A stretch of 61,403 bases of DNA from Hyphomicrobiales bacterium. Lineage in GTDB: Bacteria > Pseudomonadota > Alphaproteobacteria > Rhizobiales > Rhizobiaceae. The first letter of the stretch is position 1. Each line of letters starts with the position of its first letter. The stretch spans positions 1 through 61,403 of the forward strand of contig JAALLE010000013.1 of the NCBI GenBank assembly GCA_011087605.1, written 5' to 3'. Of this stretch, positions 55,623-61,403 are shown one piece after another. The notes below the pieces were generated by a model. That model saw nothing but the letters and a program-made list of their open reading frames with translations, was not told the DNA's origin and ran no database searches. The position numbers and the translations under genes were made by a program.

Positions 55623-55761
55623 TACACTGGCCTTGCTGGATACGGATACGTTATCCGATGGAACTTACGGGTGGCGATGTTATAGACTATCGCGATTATC
55701 AATCAAATCGATTGATTTATCAAAATGTCGCACGTGTTTTTGTCAGTAGTGGCGCCGGATT

Positions 55762-56784
55762 TCACACATCGCGTTGCCAATTGCGATGCGAAAGGTCGAT
55801 CAGGAAAGTTTGAGGCGCATTGGCGAAAGCTGCCAGCCCCAACAGGGCAGGCAGGGGATGGGTGACAATGAGTGTTGCAATTTGCTGCATCAGTTCGCCG
55901 TGCGGCGCTTTGTCTTCGAAATTACTGCGGAAGTCGCTGGACTTCAGGTAGGGCAATATTTTTTGCGCAATGCCACCGCTGATATACACGCCACCCATGG
56001 CCATTGATGTCAGCGCCAGGTCACCGGCGATGCGACCCAATGTCGTGCAGAACAGCGACAGGGCTTCCTCTGCTTGCTCATTATCAGTTTGCATTGCGGC
56101 AATCGAAATTTCAGCGGGAGTTTGAAGACCGGGTTTAACGCCATCTGCAGCGCAGCAGGCCCTGTACAGATTAACCAACCCGTCACCGCAGACGGCTTGT
56201 TCTGCAGATACCCGACCCTCGAGAGTTTCCAGATGTTGCCAAATTTGGGCTTCTCGGGGATTGCGAGGTCCCAAATCCACGTGCCCGCCTTCGCCTGCCA
56301 CCGGAATCCACTTGCCGGCAGCCCGAACCAGCAGGCCAACTCCCAATCCTGTGCCCGGCCCCAGAACTGCTTTGGTGGCGTTGCTGCCAAGGGCACCACC
56401 ATCCCCCAAAATGACACCATCTGTGTTTCCCAGATAGGGTAGCGCCAGCGCCTGGGCTTCAAAATCATTCATCAGCACCAATTGTTCAAATGTTGCAAGG
56501 CGCAGAAACTGATCGGGTATTATGTTCCAATGACAATTGGTCAGATTGAGACCATCAGACGTGATCGGGCCGGCGGCAGCGATAACTGCGGATCGGGGCT
56601 GGAGCTTTGTCGAAGACAATACTGAATGTGAAATTGATTGTTCCAGGCTGTCAAAGTCTGCAGTACGTACCGGATCGAATTCGATGACATCTCCATTTCG
56701 CTGTTCGATGATCTGAAAGCGCGCATTGGTGCCACCAATATCACCAATCAAAACCGGGAATTCGAGATCGGGAGTATCAGACAT
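55762..56784 (-). CDS. glk: Glucokinase
   Basis: 340 residues, bacterial ROK-unlike hexokinase fold (Glk family). It begins with the phosphate loop IGDIGGTNARF; the GPGTGLGVG loop and the sugar-binding GEGGHVDLGPRN follow; VYISGGIAQKI closes the ATP site. ATG 56784 (MSDTP) chosen; the frame is open nine residues further. It phosphorylates glucose for the Entner-Doudoroff or other routes. An inverted repeat AGCCCTG...CAGGGCT (56795-56830) with a central GAACGTTC lies in its upstream region. Confidence 0.93.
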   Translation of the reverse strand: MSDTPDLEFPVLIGDIGGTNARFQIIEQRNGDVIEFDPVRTADFDSLEQSISHSVLSSTKLQPRSAVIAAAGPITSDGLNLTNCHWNIIPDQFLRLATFEQLVLMNDFEAQALALPYLGNTDGVILGDGGALGSNATKAVLGPGTGLGVGLLVRAAGKWIPVAGEGGHVDLGPRNPREAQIWQHLETLEGRVSAEQAVCGDGLVNLYRACCAADGVKPGLQTPAEISIAAMQTDNEQAEEALSLFCTTLGRIAGDLALTSMAMGGVYISGGIAQKILPYLKSSDFRSNFEDKAPHGELMQQIATLIVTHPLPALLGLAAFANAPQTFLIDLSHRNWQRDV

Positions 56785-56794
56785 GGATACGTAA

Positions 56795-56830
56795 AGCCCT
56801 GGAACGTTCAACTTAGAAACCTGCAGGGCT
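56795..56830. promoter_or_regulatory. Nested inverted repeat upstream of glk
   Basis: Seven-base arms AGCCCTG (56795-56801) and CAGGGCT (56824-56830) enclose the palindrome GAACGTTC (56802-56809), 11 bases upstream of the glk start. It could be an operator or mRNA hairpin; unproven. Confidence 0.3.
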
Positions 56831-57077
56831 GGTCTAATTGCAAATACAAAACAGTTCCAGTCTCTTTATCAGCTAATGACCCATGTCTGTGAAAATGCTT
56901 CACAAAAGCTATGCAAAGTCACTGCAAACGTGCAAGACTTTTCCCCATGCGTGTTGCTGCTCTATGGGCAGGAGCAATATTGCGGGTGGGGTTTCAAGCT
57001 TACATTTGCCGTATTGCGTCTCAACGCGCCAAAAAATTAATAATTATATCAGGGAAACCCTGGGAAGGAATTAGCTC

Positions 57078-58073
57078 ATGAAAAAACTCATCCTTGGCAT
57101 GACTGCAGCGGCATTTTCTGCTGTTGCGGCTTATGCTGCCGACGTAAAACCCGCAGTGATTTACGATCTGGGGGGCAAAAACGACAAGTCGTTCAATGAA
57201 TCTGCCTATACCGGAGCGGAACGCTTCAAAGCCGAAACCGGCATCGCCTATAAGGATTTTGAAATCCAGAACGATGCCCAACGCGAACAGTCGGCGCGCC
57301 GCTTTGCCCGTGATGGTCATAATCCAATTGTTGTGATCGGCTTTTCCTGGGCTGCAGCGCTTGAAAAGATTGCTGGTGAGTTTCCAGACACTCAATTCGG
57401 CATCGTCGACATGGTTGTTGATAAACCAAACGTTCGCTCGATCCTGTTTACCGAACATGAAGGTTCATACCTTGTCGGTGTGATGGCGGCCAAGGCTTCA
57501 AAAACAGGCAAAGTCGGTTTTATTGGTGGCATGGACATTCCGCTGATCCGCAAATTTGCCTGTGGCTATGTGCAGGGCGTCAAGTCGGTTAAGGCTGATG
57601 CTGAAGTTTTCCAGAACATGACCGGTACAACCGGTGCTGCCTGGAACGATCCGGTGAAAGGTGCGGAACTCGCCAAGTCACAGTTCGACCGTGGTGCTGA
57701 CGTTGTTTATCACGCCGCTGGTGGTACCGGCATCGGCGTGTTGCAGGCTGCAGCTGACGCTGGCAAGCTCGGAATTGGTGTGGATTCAAACCAGAATGGC
57801 ATGCATCCCGGCAAAGTTCTCACTTCCATGCTGAAACGCGTTGATAACGCCGTTTACAACGCCTTTATGGACGTCAAGAACGACAGCTGGAGCACCGGTT
57901 TCAACGTGCTCGATCTGAAGGCCGGTGGTGTTGGATACGCCATGGACGACAACAACAAGAGCCTTGTTGATGCCGACATGCAGGCAGCCGTTGATGCTGC
58001 CAGCGCTGACATTAAATCTGGTAAAGTCAAAGTCCACGACTATATGAGCGACAGCGCCTGCCCAGCTGGCTAA
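57078..58073 (+). CDS. BMP-family basic membrane/ABC substrate-binding protein
   Basis: 331 residues with a signal peptide (MKKLILGMTAAAFSAVAAYA) without a lipobox. The mature start, PAVIYDLGGKNDKSFNESAY, is diagnostic for BMP/PnrA-like nucleoside-binding proteins, with VVIGFSWAAAL, GFIGGMDIPLIRKFACGYVQG in part, and HAAGGTGIGVLQAA further on. Family members deliver purine nucleosides to ABC importers. Permease and ATPase genes normally adjacent are absent, and a strong terminator follows directly, so this is a single-gene transcript. A small CAGGG-AAA-CCCTG hairpin (57050-57062) lies just upstream of the GGAAGGAA ribosome binding site. Confidence 0.88.
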   Translation: MKKLILGMTAAAFSAVAAYAADVKPAVIYDLGGKNDKSFNESAYTGAERFKAETGIAYKDFEIQNDAQREQSARRFARDGHNPIVVIGFSWAAALEKIAGEFPDTQFGIVDMVVDKPNVRSILFTEHEGSYLVGVMAAKASKTGKVGFIGGMDIPLIRKFACGYVQGVKSVKADAEVFQNMTGTTGAAWNDPVKGAELAKSQFDRGADVVYHAAGGTGIGVLQAAADAGKLGIGVDSNQNGMHPGKVLTSMLKRVDNAVYNAFMDVKNDSWSTGFNVLDLKAGGVGYAMDDNNKSLVDADMQAAVDAASADIKSGKVKVHDYMSDSACPAG

Positions 58074-58101
58074 GCTGAATTCATAAAGTTGTAAAAAAAC
58101 A

Positions 58102-58135
58102 AAAGGCCGTCCGGTACTTACCGGGCGGCCTTTTT
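58102..58135 (+). terminator. Intrinsic terminator after the BMP-family gene
   Basis: A 14-pair stem (one G-U) from AAAGGCCGTCCGGT (58102-58115) and ACCGGGCGGCCTTT (58120-58133) with a four-base loop, preceded by an A run and followed by TTTTTG. It ends the BMP gene transcript, 28 bases after the stop. Confidence 0.9.
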
Positions 58136-58227
58136 GTTTGTGCTCACGCTGTCGGGCTGCACCGCTTCGCGGTTTCTCCCTGCGCTCCGTGGAGCGACGC
58201 ATGTGCGCCGGGCTGCTCCCGCCGCCG

Positions 58228-59478
58228 CTATTCTCCGCCGCCGCCGCCACTGCCGCCGCTGTCACCACCGTCGATGGCACGCAGGAAGGGCTTTCCAGGC
58301 AATTCTTCCTGATCGGGTTCTTGTGAGGCAGCACCAAATTCCAGAGATTCGATCTTGGCGCCGTGGCGGGTCAGCTTTTCGGTCGAGATAAGGATTTGAT
58401 CAATATCTTTGGCGGTGGAGACAAAATGGGATTGCAGCTTGCGCACCCTGTCATCGAGCCGTGACAGGTCTTCGGTGAATTTGATCACCTCGCCCTGAAT
58501 GAGATGAGCCTGTTCCCGCATACGGGCGTCTTTTAATACGGCCTGAATCACCTGTATCGACAGCAATAGCAGCGAAGGCGAGACAATAACGATGCGCGCC
58601 TTGTGGGCTCGTTGCACGACGTTTTCGAAATTCTCATGAACTTCGGCGAAGATCGATTCAGATGGCACAAACATGAATGCCGTGTCCTGAGTTTCCCCGG
58701 CAATCAGATATTTGCTTGAAATATCTTTGATATGGACCTCCATATCGCGACGAAACTGGGTGGCACCGATTTTGACCTGCTCGGGAGTTTCGGCATCCTT
58801 CATCAGGTTCCACGCCTCCAGGGGAAACTTTGCGTCAATCACCAGTGCCGGTGCCTGATTCGGCATCTTGATCGTGCAATCGGGGCGGGTTCCGTTGGAT
58901 AGAGTCGCCTGAAATTCAAATGCGCCCATGGGAAGGCCATCCTGAACAATGGTTTCCATGCGACTTTGCCCGAATGCGCCACGGGTCTGCTTGTTCTGCA
59001 GAATGGATTGCAGGCCGACCACATCCTGAGCCAGATTTTGGATATTGCTTTGTGCGGTGTCGATGACGGCCAGTCGTTCCTGCAACTTGGTGAGGCTTTC
59101 CTGGGTGGTTTTGGTGGTGTCGGTGAGTGATTGGGAAACCCGCCCCGTCACCGCAGACAGGCGTTCGTCCAGCTGTTTGGAAAAGGCCGTCTGGGACGAC
59201 GTGACATTTTGCTGCATCGCGGCCAGATGGCCGGAAAGTTCATTTTGGGTGGCCACCAGTTCGGCCATGCGCAATTCGGCTTCACGCGTTCTTTCCTCGT
59301 TGATTGCCCGCAGTGTTTCTTCCTGGGCCAGACGTTTCCTGGTGGTTCGCCAGATCGAAACCAGCAGGACCAGTGCGCCAATTAATACGAGGCCGGCGAT
59401 GATCGCGAGCGCGTCACCACGGGTCAGCACGGTTTGACCAATCCAGATGAATTCCTGGCTGAGCTGTAATTGTTCCAT
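58228..59478 (-). CDS. rmuC: DNA recombination protein RmuC
   Basis: 416 residues. An N-terminal membrane segment (LAIIAGLVLIGALVLLVSIW) is followed by a long coiled coil (about 45-165) and the RmuC nuclease-like domain with GAFGQSRMETIVQDGLP and APALVIDAKFPLEAW; the Asp and Lys of DAKFP are typical of the PD-(D/E)XK-like core. RmuC limits inversions at short inverted repeats in E. coli. The C terminus is a Gly/Ser-rich tail (GGDSGGSGGGGGE). It is divergent from def. Confidence 0.9.
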   Translation of the reverse strand: MEQLQLSQEFIWIGQTVLTRGDALAIIAGLVLIGALVLLVSIWRTTRKRLAQEETLRAINEERTREAELRMAELVATQNELSGHLAAMQQNVTSSQTAFSKQLDERLSAVTGRVSQSLTDTTKTTQESLTKLQERLAVIDTAQSNIQNLAQDVVGLQSILQNKQTRGAFGQSRMETIVQDGLPMGAFEFQATLSNGTRPDCTIKMPNQAPALVIDAKFPLEAWNLMKDAETPEQVKIGATQFRRDMEVHIKDISSKYLIAGETQDTAFMFVPSESIFAEVHENFENVVQRAHKARIVIVSPSLLLLSIQVIQAVLKDARMREQAHLIQGEVIKFTEDLSRLDDRVRKLQSHFVSTAKDIDQILISTEKLTRHGAKIESLEFGAASQEPDQEELPGKPFLRAIDGGDSGGSGGGGGE

Positions 59479-59576
59479 TGTGTCAGCCTATCTGATTCGC
59501 AATTGAGAATAAAACGAGAACGAAGCGGCATTCCTCATTTCGATTTTCTGGCTGGAAACAAGACAAAGCGGCGCCC

Positions 59577-59612
59577 GACTCGCCGCTCGACTCGCCGCTT
59601 GACCCGCCGCGC
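59577..59612. repeat. Three imperfect 12-base tandem repeats upstream of def
   Basis: Units GACTCGCCGCTC, GACTCGCCGCTT and GACCCGCCGCGC follow each other at 59577-59612, between rmuC and def. Confidence 0.85.
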
Positions 59613-59633
59613 CGCAGCCCTTATCTCACCGCC

Positions 59634-60224
59634 ATGTCGATCTTACCTATTGTCCATGTTCCTGATCCGGTGTTGCGCCGACAATCCAAGCCGGTTGAAC
59701 GGGTGGATGATGAGCTGCGCCGGTTTCTCGATGACATGCTGGAAACCATGTATGACGCGCCGGGAATTGGACTTGCCGCAGTGCAGGTTGGCGAACCGCT
59801 GCGCATTTTTACAGTCGATTGTGCAAAGCAACCGGATGAAGAACAGGAGACCGAAGAAGATCAGGTCGTCGGCGAGCCGGAGACTGAAATTGCAGAGCCT
59901 GTGCGGGACCCAATTTTTCTGATCAATCCGGAAATTGTTGCGTTTTCCGATGCATGCAGCGTTTATGAGGAAGGTTGTCTGTCAATCCCTGATTATTATG
60001 CCGAAGTAGAACGCCCGGCCCAATGTACGGTCAAATATCTCGATCGCGATGGTGAGCAGCAGGTTTTGGAAGCCGATGGATTGCTGGCGACGGTCATTCA
60101 GCATGAATATGACCACCTCAACGGGGCGCTGTTCATCGACCATATCTCGAAGCTGAAGCGGGACATGGTGATCCGCAAATTCACCAAGATTGCCAAGCAG
60201 TCCGGCAAGAAATTCATCGGCTGA
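59634..60224 (+). CDS. def: Peptide deformylase
   Basis: 196 residues, longer than the usual 165-175. All three PDF motifs are present: [16 protein letters not shown] with the metal Cys, and QHEYDHLNG with the two metal His and catalytic Glu. Between motif 1 and the central strand an acidic insert (about residues 63-90, [18 protein letters not shown] in part) lengthens a surface loop. It removes the formyl group from nascent proteins. fmt follows after three bases, the usual pairing of the two formyl-Met enzymes. Confidence 0.95.
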   Translation: MSILPIVHVPDPVLRRQSKPVERVDDELRRFLDDMLETMYDAPGIGLAAVQVGEPLRIFTVDCAKQPDEEQETEEDQVVGEPETEIAEPVRDPIFLINPEIVAFSDACSVYEEGCLSIPDYYAEVERPAQCTVKYLDRDGEQQVLEADGLLATVIQHEYDHLNGALFIDHISKLKRDMVIRKFTKIAKQSGKKFIG

Positions 60225-60227
60225 GCG

Positions 60228-61163
60228 ATGGCTTTGCGCATCATATTCATGGGCACGCCGGATTTCTCGGTGCCGACGCTGATGGCCTTGTTAGAGTGTG
60301 GGCACGAAGTTGTTGCCTGCTATTCTCAGCCACCGCGACCAGCTGGGCGGCGCGGGCTGGAGCTGGTGAAATCGCCAGTCCATCAAGCCGCCGAAGCCAA
60401 GGGCATCCCGGTCCATACGCCCCTGTCGCTGAAGGATGATGCAGAAGCAGAACAGTTTACCTCGCTAAAGGCGGATGTCGCCGTTGTCGTGGCTTATGGA
60501 ATGCTGTTACCGCAGGCCATACTGGACGCGCCCAAATATGGCTGTTTTAACGGCCATGCCTCGCTGTTGCCGCGTTGGCGAGGCGCGGCCCCGATTCAAA
60601 GGGCGATAATGTCGGGCGACGGTGAAACCGGTGTCATGGTGATGCAGATGGAAGCCGGTTTGGACACCGGACCGGTGGCGCTGACCCATCGCGTAACCAT
60701 CGATGCTGCAACGACTGCCGGATCACTGCACGATCAGCTGGCTGAATCCGGTGCGAAACTGATGGCGATGGCCATGTCACAGCTGGAGGCAGGCGAACTT
60801 CAATTGACGCCGCAGGCGGAGGAGGGTGTCACCTACGCTGCGAAGATTAAGAAGTCCGAGACCCGCATTGACTGGACCCGGTCCGCACATCAGGTGGTGC
60901 GACATATTATGGGCCTGTCACCCTTTCCCGGCGCCTGGTGCGAGATGTCGTTTGGCAAGAAACCTGAACGGGTAAAGGTATTGCAGGCGCGTTGCTCAAA
61001 TCAAAGCGGCGCAGCGGGCGAAGTGTTGGACGATGAACTGACGATTGCCTGTGGTGAGGGCAGCGTTCAACTGCAACGCCTACAGCGTGCCGGGTCCAAA
61101 ACACTGGATGGTGCGGCGTTCTTGCGCGGCAATGCCCTCGCCGCCGGCACCCGGTTGACGTGA
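60228..61163 (+). CDS. fmt: Methionyl-tRNA formyltransferase
   Basis: 311 residues. N-terminal Rossmann domain begins [14 protein letters not shown]; formyl-transfer residues lie in [21 protein letters not shown] in part (Asn and His) and in [10 protein letters not shown] (Asp). The C-terminal OB-like domain follows from about residue 205. It adds the formyl group to initiator Met-tRNA. It starts three bases after def and its stop is one base before truA. Confidence 0.95.
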   Translation: MALRIIFMGTPDFSVPTLMALLECGHEVVACYSQPPRPAGRRGLELVKSPVHQAAEAKGIPVHTPLSLKDDAEAEQFTSLKADVAVVVAYGMLLPQAILDAPKYGCFNGHASLLPRWRGAAPIQRAIMSGDGETGVMVMQMEAGLDTGPVALTHRVTIDAATTAGSLHDQLAESGAKLMAMAMSQLEAGELQLTPQAEEGVTYAAKIKKSETRIDWTRSAHQVVRHIMGLSPFPGAWCEMSFGKKPERVKVLQARCSNQSGAAGEVLDDELTIACGEGSVQLQRLQRAGSKTLDGAAFLRGNALAAGTRLT

Positions 61164-61164
61164 A

Positions 61165-61403
61165 ATGGCCCGCTACAGTTTTCTCATCGAATATGATGGC
61201 AGCCCCTATAAGGGCTGGCAGCGACAAAACGATATGCCCTCGGTACAAGGGGCGCTTGAGACGGCGCTCGCCAGGCTTGGCGAGAGTGGCATTCTGGTTC
61301 AGGGGGCGGGTCGCACCGATGCCGGTGTGCATGCACTGGGTCAGGTCGCCCCTGCGGATGGTGTGGATGGCTCCTGCACCATCGGCGTCGTAATGCGCCA
61401 TAT
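61165..61403 (+). CDS. truA: tRNA pseudouridine(38-40) synthase TruA (3'-truncated)
   Basis: The first 79 codons only. [14 protein letters not shown] and [15 protein letters not shown] (with the catalytic Asp) identify TruA, which makes pseudouridine at positions 38-40 of tRNAs. After about residue 64 the reading ceases to look like TruA (PADGVDGSC instead of the usual HFD-type continuation), perhaps through base errors at the contig end. def-fmt-truA is a common alphaproteobacterial order. Confidence 0.88.
   Translation, partial: MARYSFLIEYDGSPYKGWQRQNDMPSVQGALETALARLGESGILVQGAGRTDAGVHALGQVAPADGVDGSCTIGVVMRH

Overview
The window looks like chromosomal DNA from an alphaproteobacterium, most likely of the Hyphomicrobiales (Rhizobiales) or a close relative. 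The basis is a gcrA cell-cycle regulator gene, five GANTC (CcrM-type) sites clustered beside it, the neighbourhoods argD-argF-hslO, ubiE-ubiB-coaBC, gpmA-dapB, cmk-rpsA and rmuC-def-fmt-truA, a dnaX of the alphaproteobacterial type that has lost most zinc cysteines, and a small SRP RNA gene placed directly upstream of dnaX. No tRNA, rRNA, insertion sequence, prophage or CRISPR array was seen. Both ends cut through genes (tadB and truA), and the outermost bases do not read as clean coding sequence, as expected at the ends of an assembled contig.

Layout. 1-2164: end of a Tad pilus operon (tadB, tadC) and a 2H-phosphoesterase. 2429-6520 (minus): membrane protein, dapE, a metallo-beta-lactamase-fold protein, a DUF805 protein and dapD. 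6677-9305: LOG-family hydrolase, engB, a VOC protein and arfB. 9419-12099: sugar-acid dehydratase plus SMP-30 lactonase. 12288-21371: mostly metabolic genes (PLP decarboxylase and aminotransferase, CoA-transferase-like protein, crotonase, FAH-family hydrolase, a frameshifted fatty acid desaturase, nitronate monooxygenase) with a PilZ-J-domain fusion protein in the middle. 21558-28272: proline-rich membrane protein, ppk2, gcrA, argD, argF, hslO. 28390-36231: RND efflux pair, trkH, apaG, CDP-alcohol phosphatidyltransferase. 36340-42051 (minus): an SsuABC/TauABC-like ABC importer behind cueR, then ybaB, dnaX and ffs. 42124-49462: HIT protein, nudC, split mnmC/mnmD, rlpA, rpsA, cmk, ubiE. 49469-61403: ubiB, coaBC, gpmA, dapB, an MsbA-like exporter, glk, an orphan BMP-family binding protein, rmuC, def, fmt, truA.

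How genes work together. dapB, dapD and dapE all belong to the succinylase route to diaminopimelate and lysine but lie in two clusters. argD and argF are adjacent arginine steps. MnmD and the FAD oxidoreductase next to it correspond, in order, to the two halves of fused MnmC. HIT and NudC overlap and may both clear nucleotide metabolites. Def and Fmt handle N-terminal formyl-methionine. The RND pair forms a probable drug or solvent efflux pump.

Most of the window is ordinary core genome. The more unusual items are the GANTC cluster upstream of gcrA, the CueR-linked ABC importer in the place where recR usually follows dnaX-ybaB, the PilZ-J fusion, the desaturase frameshift, an RND transporter with an extra hydrophobic insert, and short GC-rich tandem repeats and low-complexity tracts across unrelated loci. 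I did not find convincing evidence for a wholly new multi-gene system.
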